Source of the DNA: Antennarius striatus
Lineage: Eukaryota > Chordata > Actinopteri > Lophiiformes > Antennariidae
Reading direction: 5' to 3'
Length of the DNA stretch: 64,000 nt
Assembly: GCF_040054535.1 (NCBI RefSeq)
Contig: NC_090781.1
Span: forward strand, 11,571,482 to 11,635,481
A program made the translations under genes and the position numbers. Shown in pieces: positions 38,841 through 64,000 of this stretch (position 1 is its first letter; the number at the start of each line of letters is the position of its first letter). The notes beneath the pieces are model-generated. The model saw nothing but the letters and a program-made list of their open reading frames with translations, ran no database searches and was not told the origin of the DNA.

Positions 38841-40892
38841 ATGGCTTTGAGGCGAGCGCTACATTTTGTGTTTAAAGTTGGTGACAGGACAAAAACAGCC
38901 GCGTTTTACCGGGATATTCTGGGCATGAAGGTAAGACGTGATTGACTGGACTGAATTGATTGTTTTGTCTGCAGTGGTGCACAACGTTATAGTTATTCAA
39001 GCGTTTCCTCTTACATATGAGGGGGAACTCGTGATTTAATACGTTTGTCCTCATGCTGAATATTTTTGTTTTCCATGAAAGGTTTTACGTCATGAAGAAT
39101 TTGAGGAGGGCTGCAAAGCAACGTGTAATGGGTAAGGGTGTTTATGAGGCTTACCAACTTTTTCTCTTACAAATACTGTACAGATCCCACAGGTATTAAT
39201 ATCCTCACTCTTACTCCTGCGTCTACACAGTCCTTACGATGGAAAATGGAGCAAAACAATGGTCGGCTTTGGTCCAGAAGATGATCACTTTGTCGCCGAA
39301 CTGACATACAATTATGGGGTGGGAGAGTATCAACTTGGCAATGACTTCTTGGTGGGTTAGGGTTCATTTGAACAGCTTACAGATGAAAATTTGTTATTCT
39401 GTGGATGTCAGCCATGTAATGGGATGTTATGTCTGTCAAATCAGGGGCTCACCCTGCAGTCCAACAAAGCTGTCAGCAATGCCAAAAGTCTGGGATGGCC
39501 CCTCACTGAGGTCGGAGATGGCTTGTATCTGCTTCAGGCTCCAGGAGGGTATCCGTTCTATCTTGTGGACAAAGAACAGCCACCCAGTGGTGAGTGTCAC
39601 CGGAGTCTGTTGACTCTTAAGGTTCCTGTATTGAAAATGTAGAAACGTGTCTTCATCTTATCAAATGTACATTCAATACAGTATACCAAATATTAATTGT
39701 CTACAGAATTTAGTTTTTTTTTAAATTTAATTTAATTCTTTAAATTATTCAGAATCAGTAAGGATATTTTAAGTGATCCCTCTCAATTTTAACAAGGAAA
39801 TTATTAATGAATGCTTAAGTAATAAAAACTTATATAAAATAATTGACTGGAAAGAATTCAACTTCAAAAAAGAGATGTGAAATACTCACATCGAGATTGT
39901 CTTAAAACCTCCTCCATATGGTTCAAAATACGTTCATTATTGGGAACAGAGTGCCTTGTGTTGTGATTGAAGGTGTTTAACATGTCATACCTTTTCCCTC
40001 TTGAGTTACTTCTGTGTCATCGGCTGTAAACTTGACATTTATTCCAGACCCTGTACAGAAGGTTTGTCTCGGGGTATCAGACCTCCAGAGATCAACTCAC
40101 TACTGGACAGCATTGTTGGGAATGAAGGTGTTGGAAAGAAATGAGGAAAAGAAAACAGTGCTGATGGGATTTACAGACACTCAGGTGAGACAATTGTTAA
40201 AAAAAAAAAAAAAACAACAACTTTATGTTTGTGTTATTTTTGTTTTGGATGAAATGTGTTAATAATATTTTGTCTCTATGCAGTGTAAACTAGAGCTCCA
40301 AGATATTGGTGGGAAGGTAGACCATGGAACAGCATTTGGGAGAGTTGCATTTTCATGCCCACGAGAGCAAGTAAAGTGTTATTTTCTGTATATAACCTTG
40401 TGTTTGTTAATTCCATATAACAATAATTATTTCATTTTCATCAACAATGTTTTAAATCCCACAGCTGCCTGATCTTGAAGCTTTGATGAAAAAGGAAAAT
40501 CAAAAAATTGTCACCCCATTGGTGAGCCTGGACACTCCTGGAAAAGCCACAGTAGAAGTGGTTATTTTGGCTGACCCTGTGAGTGTATCCCTGTAACAAT
40601 GGTGTAATCAAATATCAGGTTAATCTCTGTTTGGAAAAAAATGACTGGACTTTTTTTTAGGATGGTCATGAGATCTGCTTTGTGGGAGATGAGGCTTTCA
40701 GACAACTGTCAATGGTGGACCCTACAGGAAACGACTTGCTTGATAAGGTAATGCTGCACAAATATTTCCCTGCACATTACCCTTTATTGATTCTTATATC
40801 CACTTCTGTAATATTTATGTTTTCAGGCGATGGCTGAAGACAAAAGTGATGAGTGGTTTGCCAAGCACAACAGACAGAAAATTGCTGCATGA
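38841..40892 (+). CDS. glod4: Glyoxalase domain-containing protein 4
   Basis: Member of the vicinal-oxygen-chelate (glyoxalase-fold) family, reported in mitochondria; its substrate is not established. Exons: 38841-38930, 39082-39131, 39231-39351, 39445-39589, 40048-40184, 40284-40370, 40465-40578, 40661-40747, 40827-40892 (TGA at 40890). All have GT-AG borders, and the 298 residues match the usual vertebrate length. Two related half-domains are visible. The first starts [11 protein letters not shown] with FYRDILGMK; the second starts [12 protein letters not shown] with YWTALLGMK. The C-terminal [14 protein letters not shown] and SDEWFAKHN are family hallmarks. The start has A at -3 and G at +4. 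Three AATAAA signals follow at 41137, 41246 and 41416. The gene looks intact; identity is very secure, biochemical role is not. Confidence 0.96.
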
Positions 40893-41136
40893 AATGGAGG
40901 AACCTGGAAAATCACCCCTCATCAATTTCTCATGAGTTCATTCACGTTGACGAGTTGCTGCGTAAGACGCATTAAATATAAATCATCTTGTAATGACAAT
41001 TCAATTATGGCTGGCAGGCTGAGATTTATTATTCCATGGAAGCTTCTCATAACGCATAGGTTGCATTGACAGCACTTTGTATGAACACTACTTGCTCCGT
41101 TTTCTGGATATTTTTCCAATACACAGCCTTTCTCTC

Positions 41137-41421
41137 AATAAAGCAGGGAGATGTGCAAAATGAATTTAATGCAACCTATTTGTGGAGCCCCCGTCTACCA
41201 CATTCTGTGCATTGTGTTCCAGTTAGTGGTTTTAATTACTTGAGTAATAAAACCCAGCCTATCAATTTATTTTGTGAATTTGAGTTTAAACAGATATTTA
41301 GAAATAATTTATAAACACATTCCAGCTTAAAAAAAATATAGATATTGACATAGGGCCACAATCTTCTTAATTGTTGTTATTGTTCTTAGTGAACATTTCT
41401 TTGCTTTATTTGCCTAATAAA
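41137..41421 (+). terminator. glod4: glod4 poly(A) signals
   Basis: AATAAA occurs at 41137-41142, 41246-41251 and 41416-41421, giving possible 3' untranslated regions of about 250, 360 and 530 bases. Which is used cannot be told from sequence. Confidence 0.6.
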
Positions 41422-41689
41422 CAAAAATATCCCACCTGAATTGTAGTGTTATGTCCATTTATGTTTTTGCAACCTTTGGACAGTCGCGCTTGCTAAAATT
41501 GAGACGAAGTTATGAAATGGATCAGGATGTTCTGTGCTGGAGCAATAATGAAGTCATGTGATGAAGTTACACTTTGAACATGTCACACATGAAAGCCTTT
41601 TTGAATTATTTAACTTGATGGTTTTGATGAACTGTTAAATAAGCCCCTATTTTATTTTATTTTTTTGTCTTTTTTTTTTTGACGCACAT

Positions 41690-41901
41690 TTTATTGGAAC
41701 GATCACAAAGTGAAATCGATCACTTGTGGAGCGAACGTCCAGCGGGGCGGAGCGGAGCGGAGGGGAGCACAGCGGGCTGCAGCAGCAGCAGCAGCAGCAG
41801 CAGGCAGGACGGGAGTTAGCTGTCACTGTCAGGGGAAGGAACGCTACGTTTTGTCACCGCTATGCTAAGAAACGGAAACCTAGCGCTTTGACTGTGTCAT
41901 G
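41690..41901 (+). promoter_or_regulatory. bltp2: bltp2 promoter and probable non-coding first exon
   Basis: An inverted CCAAT box (ATTGG, 41693-41697) is followed by a GC box (GGGGCGG, 41744-41750), purine-rich AGCGG repeats and a (CAG)8 run (41780-41803). A strong donor (ATG|GTGAGA) at 41902 would end a non-coding exon. A good polypyrimidine-AG acceptor ending at 42325 would join it to the exon that carries the bltp2 start. This exon model is inferred from splice motifs only. Confidence 0.5.
41780..41803 (+). repeat. (CAG)8 trinucleotide repeat
   Basis: Eight uninterrupted CAG units in the presumed 5' leader or promoter of bltp2. It is untranslated with respect to the main reading frame. 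Confidence 0.9.
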
Positions 41902-42437
41902 GTGAGAATATGTGTGTGTTAAACTGGAGGGAGTTTTAAGACATTTAATGTCTGAAGCTGCTCATCTTAGTAGCCTCCCAGTAGCTATTCTAGGCTTTAG
42001 CCGCAGCGTTAGCATGCTAACCCTGATTTGCTACAGATCGGATGATGAAGGGACGTTCATGTCTTAACTATTTCTTCTTTGAGATAATAATCCTTCTTTT
42101 TTCTGACAACGAAACCTTGTTTTGTCACCATCGGCCGTGAGAGAAAAAACAAATTCGGGGAACAGGTTTGCACCCTCAGTGGTAAAGTTAAGCTACTTGC
42201 TATTCCATGTTCGGTTTGTATCCACATTGTACTTGTTTAGCTATTGTATCAAAGATTCTCGCAGCCTGGTGAGGTCTCGATAATAGACGGGTTATTGATG
42301 AATGTTTTTTTTTGCCACCACCCAGCCAGAGGCACCTGAAGGTGAGGTGTGCAGCAGCTGAAGCTGAAGCACTCCTCCACTCCTCTTCCTCTTCCTCTTC
42401 CTCTGCCAGCAGCTCACCCCGGAGGAGCAGCAGCTTC

Positions 42438-42458
42438 ATGTCCAGCTTTAGGGTGTGA
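42438..42458 (+). other. Short upstream reading frame in the bltp2 leader
   Basis: ATG at 42438 followed by five codons and TGA (42456-42458), ending 15 bases before the bltp2 start codon. It is present in any leader that contains the coding first exon. It may lower translation; that is inference. Confidence 0.5.
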
Positions 42459-42473
42459 ACGACTTGGGACGAA

Positions 42474-57660
<15,187 letters not shown>

Positions 57661-58789
57661 AGTAACAAATCCGCATCCAGACCACTTCGGTTCCTGACTG
57701 GATGATTCACTGCAGCACCTGCCTCAGTCTGTCATCGTGGGGATCATGGGAAATGTGTTTCTTGTTGTTGGGGCTCAGAATGTTTCCCAGGTTTGCAAAA
57801 CTGATTGAAAAAAGGTGAGAGTGGAGTGTTTAAAATATGTTTAGGATTACTTTACTGTATGTTATGATCCTGCTGAACGTCGGAGAGTTGCTGTGTTTCT
57901 GAATATTCCTGGCATGTTTCAGATCTCGGTTTAAGGCCAAATTTTCTCCAGGGAAGTTTGGGCAGCTCCAGTGTTACCAGGGTGCTGTTTTGACCAAATA
58001 TAGATATTTTCATGTTTGTTTGTGTTCCTAAAATTTCACTTTGCATTTCATTTCACTCTCATGCAACTTTCAATACAACGAGCACTTGGTTGCATTGAGT
58101 AGTGAGGAACATGTCGGTTTATAGCGAGTCCTTTGGTGTTACTGTTTCCTCTGCTTCTGTGAATGCAAGCTTCAGACAGCCGTTTCCTGCTGGCTCAGGA
58201 ACACTGCCTGCTAGAAAAAGTAGAGCTCACTTGAAAGCACCTTTATTGCTACCAGGCTTAGTAAATCTATTTTCAAATTCCATAACTATATTACATTGAA
58301 ACATTTGAGTACGGCTGTGTGACTGTCACTGACATGAAGGCCGTGTCCCACAAATGACAATAAATGATGGTCTTTAATATTTCACCTGGAAATGAAGGTC
58401 TGCACCACTAATCCACCCAAACCTCCCCCAATGCAATGAAGAGAACAGAACAGCAAAAACTTTTTGTGTTATACGATGTGGCACATGCTTTGGTGGTATT
58501 GTGAAAAGAAAAGAAAAAACATTGCAGCTAACTGCTGATTGTATATTTTGAAATTTTATTACTAAAGCACTTTCTTATGCAGAGCGTTTTGATATTTTTG
58601 TAACACATTGTTTTCTGTTTAATTCCTTGTATAACTGTGCTGCTATGCCTGTTATTTCAGTCACATTTCTATTAAGAAGGAATAAAATACAAATCTGTAC
58701 AAATACCCTTTCAACTATGATGGAAAAATCACAAAATCAGATGTATTGATGACTGTCCGCTTGTGGATTTTTGTTCATCTGTCAATAAA
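57661..58789 (+). other. bltp2: bltp2 3' untranslated region
   Basis: Non-coding sequence after the TGA at 57658-57660. Poly(A) signals AATAAA occur at 58359, 58681 and 58784; the latter two are close together and most likely mark the main 3' end. Confidence 0.65.
58681..58789 (+). terminator. bltp2: Paired bltp2 poly(A) signals
   Basis: AATAAA at 58681-58686 and again at 58784-58789, the second followed by TGTGTTTT-like sequence within 40 bases. An earlier AATAAA lies at 58359-58364. Confidence 0.65.
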
Positions 58790-61700
58790 AGTACATATTA
58801 GTCTCTTCGGTGATACTTGTGTTTTCGATTTTTTTATTATACAGGATAGACAATAATTGTATTGGACCGTGTGAGTGATTGATCATTAATCTACTGGTGT
58901 AGAATTAAGCTCTTGCCTCTGGAAGACTGCAAACAAAGTGAAATGTCTCCCTTCTCACATACATCATCACCATGGCTGAGATCACAGACGATCACAAGTA
59001 GGAGTCAAACAAACGATAATTTATTCCTCTGGTCTGTGCAAACATTTAGAGATGCAATAAAAAAACGCCAAGATTTAAATTCAAGACTCTCAGAATGAGT
59101 TTCTCACACGACCTAGAAATTGTAGAAGGACACCAGTCTCGGTGTGTGTTCATGTTGTTGATGTTATGGCTGAAACAAGGTGCATGAAATTTCTCACTAG
59201 GAAAATTCACTGGTGACTTTTTGTTTCATGTTCCTTTAGATTTCAATATATTTCATGAGAATTTCATTCATGGCTGTTTTGATACAGGATCTCAACATTT
59301 TAATAAACATTAAAGGCCCAGATGATTTTTTCCAATTTGATTTAGTTGGCATGCTGTCAATAAGGATGTGATGCAGCTCGAGTGCATGTGACATGTGTTG
59401 TATTATCATGCACCGCAAAACCATGCTTATAAACTATCTGCAGTCCATTCACTGAGTGTGTAAGTGCAATTCCATCTTATCTGATGTATACACCACTGAT
59501 TTGTCTCTCAAAATTCCTATCTATTGATATGCGTAGAATACTTCCAGATGCAGGCCTGTTGTCGTAAAGTCCCCTCAGGCTCTGGAATGATCCGGATTGA
59601 GCAGCAAAAGTAAGAAGATGCCAAACGTTGGACCATCAAGTTCGATCAGATCCTTTATTCTCCGGCAGCTCATGCTGACGTGTTTCATCCTTCAGGGAAC
59701 CAACAGCAAAGTGTACAGACAATCAATATTTCTCTCATTCATGCATCACCTCTTCAACTGTTGCCCTGCACCCCTTTTTCTGCCATAATTATAAGTTTAT
59801 GATTTAAAACTATTTGGTTTTCTGGTTTTGGGATTTGTTTGGAGCAAAGTCTGGAAGCTCCCTCATCTGCAAATAAAAAAGTGAAATGATTTTTGGTGCC
59901 TAAATCCGTTCAAAATTTTCAATGTAGAAAACTTCAATCAAATATCAAAATATTCATCTCACTCAAGACATTCCAGCCACTACTTTTCTCATTCATACTT
60001 TCTGTTATACATATCTACAACTGTTCAAAGAATTTCTCAAACATAATTAATTTTTCAACTTCTTACTGCTCATTTATATTTTCAATTAGTAATACTAACT
60101 ACACTAAATTTTCCACAGAAAATTGAACTGTCATTAGTAATCAAATATTTCCCTAGTATTCATGCAACCTTCAAAATCAACAGTTTGATATAATTTACAG
60201 AAACACTTTGACTTTAGATTGGAGAGCTGTTTAAATTCTAAAAACAGTATTGATGAATTACATTTAAACCCACAGCAATTACTGAACAGCCTTAATGTTA
60301 ATATTTAAATGTAGGAGATTATGTGCTGCTTCTGGTAATAGCAAGCTTGGAAACACAGGAAACACAGTTGTGGTTCCAGGATATTGAGCACCATTTATAG
60401 AACACGCCTCCTGATGAGCTCCCATTTCAGACAGACTGCGTTGCAGACAAAAGCAAATCTTTGCAGTTCTCTGACATTTTTGAAGCTCACATTTCCAAAT
60501 TTATCAACCTATCCACTTTTTCAGCAACTTACTTTGGATGCTCACAGCGAGGTCTTCTCAATTATTAACCGCTAGTTCTCTCATCAGACAGACGTGTTCA
60601 GAGGTTGGACTATGCATTCTGAGCAGACGTATCCATACAACACAACACCGACATGACATTTAAGAGAACCTGTTATTGCAAGGCATTATTAACAATACTA
60701 CAGTCACATGATCAATCAGTCAAACAATCAATCAATCCATCAATCAATCAACCAATCAATCAACTTTTAATCACATCAACAGACATTTCCATGCTAACTG
60801 AATCAGTAACTGTGACAGGTGTGTCTCCATCTGCTGAGGAACACCTCCAGATGTAGCCGACAACAAAAAACTGTGTTTGGGGTCATTTTCTGTTTGACTG
60901 TAACATAAATGTGGTACATTCTGATGGTACTTTGCATGTCAGCTGATGGAGCAGTCTCAGTCAGATGTTATTCTGGAGATTATATGAGATCCATGAAGAC
61001 ATATCCAGCTTAAAAGACGAGACTTAAACTCTAATAATAAAAAAGATCTGACCACAAGGTCTAATCAGTGGCTGATGTGGAACTTTGGTTCTCCACTGTT
61101 GAGGAAACACGAGTGTAGCTTAAGTAGAACTCAGGTACAAGGACGCTGCACATTAGGGCCACGTTAAAATCTCTCTCAATGAAAATATACAAGAAATATC
61201 AATTTCTTCAGATAAGGTTTCTCTATTTTATCGATCCTACAGGACCAATAGCAGCAGCACAGTGTAAATTATTCATCATATTTATTGGCTAAAAAGTACA
61301 GTACCTAACATCTTATTCTGAGACAGATTTATCACGGCCAACTTCCATCCTCACATCGGCCTACTTAGAGGGGAACTCATAAACCCATCGAGGACAACCT
61401 TAATAAGACAGAAAATTGAAGCCCAGATAATGAATAATTTTATGTTTTTAATTAGGTAACAGACAAGAGGAGTGTCCCGCTGGAGGCGGCCATGTCTAAT
61501 TGCTGCACCTCTTAGAGTCGTGTGTGTCCCGTAAGCGGGAGCACACTGGCGGTTCCCTCCACCGCCTCCTGACATCAAATTCCCTCTCAGGCCGTTGTCT
61601 TAGACAAGGCCAGCATGTCTGTGTTGTGGCTCTACAGTGGCAGGCAGTCCAGTGGCCTACATTTGCACACTTGACACACTAACCTACAATAGTGAAAGAA

Positions 61701-62450
61701 GGAATCCCTTGAAAAGTGGGCGAGCCATCCCACTGAGTCCAAAAAACAGTGACATTATCTGATAGCACATATGACAGAAGATACGCTGCAACAATAAAGA
61801 TGCCCAATCAACTTCTTCATGTACGGCTGTATTTTAAAGCAAACGTCCTCAGACAAAACATTTGATAACAACTCCATAGGTCATTGACACATGTAGGCAA
61901 CAGTGGAAATTTTCATTTTTAAATAGAAAGTGATTATCCAACCTAATTTGGATCTAATTTGGGCTGATGTTCATTAACAGTGAGTGAAGCCTGGATATAA
62001 TCCATCACAGTTTAAAGCTCATAGAGAGAAGTCACTTAGTGCGTGAATTGCTCTGAGACTCAAACACCCCAGTGAATTTGAAGTGTGGAAAGAATTATCA
62101 GGAGACCTGAAACTTTTTTTTTTTTTTGCTCATTAATATAAAAATAGAACTCCATGGTGTTAGTTTAATGATTATTTGAGGCTGCTGTAAGAACAGATGA
62201 TGTTGATAGAATATTTTGTCAATTCACAAATATTCTGAACTCTTGAGTCACAATAAATGTAACACTAGATTAAAAGCCTATGATATGTGTTGATAGGAAC
62301 GTAAACACGACATTGTCAGCAACAATGTCAGCTTAGAAGGCCTGCATTGGTCATTGATTGCAAACCGAGCGGAAACATGCTCTGGTGGACGTATCAGCAT
62401 GAAAATCAAGCGGGCAGAACACACTTAATTTAAACAGAACAACGATTTAT
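58790..62450. other. Intergenic region between bltp2 and aldolase C
   Basis: I see no exon of a known gene on either strand in these 3.7 kb. It contains an imperfect AATC repeat (60711-60764) and a relatively GC-rich block near 61450-61680 that could be regulatory. The latter is a guess from composition. Confidence 0.6.
60711..60764. repeat. Imperfect (AATC)n tandem repeat
   Basis: About a dozen AATC units with interruptions. It is simple repeat sequence in the intergenic region. Confidence 0.85.
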
Positions 62451-62475
62451 CCACACTTTTATCATTTATGTAGGG

Positions 62476-62590
62476 CAGTGGTGGGCGTGTGGGCACCTCC
62501 CACTTGAGCTGGATACAAACTACACCTGATTGAGAGTCTCTGTCAGTGTCAGCGTCATCACTGGAGGAGACACATTTCACTTCCTACCAG
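62476..62590 (+). promoter_or_regulatory. Aldolase C promoter-proximal region and non-coding exon 1 (putative)
   Basis: A GTGGGCGTGTGGGC box (62481 on, KLF/EGR-like) lies about 100 bp upstream of a strong donor, CCAG|GTAAGA, at 62591. Vertebrate aldolase C genes have an untranslated first exon. This donor is the best candidate for its end, 901 bp upstream of the start codon. The transcription start is not visible. Confidence 0.45.
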
Positions 62591-62932
62591 GTAAGAACAT
62601 TTACTGCTCAAGTAACTCAATGTCTTTACAGTCCGTAGCAAGATGATGGCGTCGCAACCGAAAAAGAGACAATGGACATTTTGTGCTTTCATGTGCTCAT
62701 ACCATAAAAAATAAGAATGTATGTAATTAAGTGTACATTACTTTGTGATTTGAAAACTTTTATACCTCATTTGTATCTAGTTCTTCCATCTTTATGCTGA
62801 CTTATTTTATTGATATTAATATAAAATGTTTAGGTCAGGGAATTTAAAGAAATAATAAACAAAAAGCAAGTCCTCCTCTCTGAGACCTTTGGTACTGTTT
62901 GGTGAATTATGACTCATTTAATTTCTATAATC

Positions 62933-63071
62933 TTCATTCATTCATTCATTCATTCATTCATTCTCTACCGTTGGTTCACTTATGACGGGTTGTGCTCAAG
63001 CCAAACCCAGCTGACTTGCGGGCGAGAGGCAGGGGACACTCTGAGCATGACGCCAGTGCACTGCGGAGCAT
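62933..63071 (-). mobile_element. Rex3/RTE-like LINE 3' end, minus orientation
   Basis: A (CATT)n tail (62933-62963) followed by TCTACCG and CGGGCGAGAGGCAGGGGACA marks the reverse complement of the short LINE 3' ends that are abundant in fish. The tetranucleotide tail lies at the left. It is truncated, with no coding part left. Confidence 0.6.
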
Positions 63072-63135
63072 TCCTATGATCTGTAATCCTTAATTTAAAA
63101 TGTAAAACAAAGCTAAAATGATCTGGTATCCTTCA

Positions 63136-63308
63136 TGTGGCCCCATAATGAGCTGGCACCCCCAACTGGGGTGTACTCCGCCTCTTGCTGGTGGCCAGCT
63201 GAGATAGGCTTCAGCAAACCTGTGTCCCGCAAGGTGGATAAACGGCTGTAGACGACACGATTGTGACCGTGGATGGATGGATGGATGGATGGACGGATGG
63301 ATGGATGA
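63136..63308 (+). mobile_element. Rex3/RTE-like LINE 3' end, plus orientation
   Basis: Contains GGGGTGTACTCCGCCTCTTG, CCAGCTGAGATAGGCTTCAG and a (GGAT)n tail (63271-63308), a familiar fish LINE 3' end. It is inverted relative to the copy at 62933-63071 and only about 65 bp from it. Both lie in the presumed first intron of the aldolase C gene. Confidence 0.65.
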
Positions 63309-63491
63309 TCTGTCTGTCTGATCAAATTATTAAAGAATCAAAGTCTTCCATTTGGCTTCAGGTAACTAACCGCGCCACATCTTTAGGAGGACATGTATGC
63401 TGAAATGATAGACTTAACATTGTCTGTCTGAACAAACATCATGAATGGATAACATCTCTGCCACCAGAAGCTATAGGACATTTCCCTCATG

Positions 63492-64000
63492 ATGACACAC
63501 CGGTCCCCTACATTATCCGAGGCGCAGAAGAAGGAGCTGCATGAAATGGCTCTGCGCATTGTTTCTCCGGGAAAAGGCATCCTGGCAGCGGATGAGTCTG
63601 TGGGTATGTCAGACTCTTGACTGTAGAAATCACACACCATCGACAGAGGCACACAGACATAAAAGAATCAAGTGCAAAGAGTGCATAACATCTATGATGT
63701 AACATGTATAATAATGTCTTGTGTAACATGTTGACACAGGTAGCATGGCAAAGCGTCTGGCCCAGGTCGGAGTGGAGAACACAGAGGAGAACCGCAGACA
63801 GTATCGGCAGATTCTCTTCAGTGCAGACGAGCGCATCAATGGCTGCCTTGGAGGAGTCATTTTCTTCCATGAGACGCTGTACCAGCACTCTGATAACGGC
63901 GTACCCTTCGTCACAATGATCAGGGACAGGGGCATCCTGGTTGGCATCAAGGTGTGGAGTTTACTGCCAAATGAGCTACATGTGGAGTATCAAATCAGCA
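63492..64000 (+). CDS. aldoc: Fructose-bisphosphate aldolase C, first two coding exons (3' partial)
   Basis: Class I aldolase that cleaves fructose 1,6-bisphosphate in glycolysis; the C type is the brain-enriched isozyme. Exons seen are 63492-63603 and 63740-63951 (GT-AG, phase 1 junction), giving 108 residues up to VGIK, where a GTGTGG donor leads off the right edge. [10 protein letters not shown] with the catalytic Asp (D34 counting Met) and the following SMAKR are intact. [23 protein letters not shown] and [12 protein letters not shown] fit aldolase C better than A or B. Two ATGs stand in tandem (63489 and 63492). The second is chosen because it has A at -3 and gives the usual M-T/P-H start. 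Fish carry two C paralogues, and which one this is cannot be told. Confidence 0.92.

Noticed and set aside
41701-41731. Imperfect palindrome around ATCGAT near the bltp2 promoter
   Set aside because: The arms differ by a bulge and no known factor site is matched. Too weak to call.

Overview
The window is a stretch of vertebrate nuclear DNA. It is very probably from a teleost fish, and I lean towards a spiny-rayed (percomorph) species. The genes have many short exons with GT-AG introns and vertebrate-type proteins. The non-coding DNA is AT-rich, holds many CA/GT microsatellites, and carries repeat tails typical of fish genomes (Rex3/RTE-like ends with tetranucleotide tails, and a Tigger-like DNA transposon). 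I saw no bacterial genes, operons, CRISPR arrays, rRNA or tRNA.

Layout, left to right. 1-23783: no coding exon found; best read as the long first intron of nxn, whose first exon lies off the left edge. 23784-34802 (+): the last seven coding exons of nxn (nucleoredoxin). 36440-38271 (-): mrm3, a mitochondrial 16S rRNA 2'-O-ribose methyltransferase, four exons, tail-to-tail with nxn. 38841-40892 (+): glod4, nine exons, head-to-head with mrm3 across a 569-bp shared promoter that holds a perfect TCTCGCGAGA element. 42474-57660 (+): bltp2 (KIAA0100/Hobbit), a giant bridge-like lipid transfer protein, rebuilt here as 39 coding exons and 2236 residues. 63492 to the right edge (+): the first two coding exons of an aldolase C gene.

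Every coding exon was placed by matching splice sites to reading phase and to the known family protein. The rebuilt coding lengths are: nxn 315 residues (partial), mrm3 454, glod4 298, bltp2 2236, aldolase C 108 (partial). All junctions keep frame. Two bltp2 introns work only with GC donors.

The genes are functionally unrelated (redox/Wnt control, mitochondrial ribosome assembly, a glyoxalase-fold protein, lipid transfer at membrane contacts, glycolysis). What links them is position. The arrangement nxn > < mrm3 | glod4 > matches, as I recall it, human 17p13.3. bltp2 and aldolase C recall the KIAA0100-ALDOC neighbourhood of human 17q11.2. I found no convincing new biological system. The items most worth a second look are the two GC-AG introns, the CGCG element in the shared promoter, a 27-unit CA repeat seven bases inside an nxn donor site, several perfect hairpins, a near-complete 1-kb Tigger-like element, and an acidic Ser/Asp insert in mrm3.
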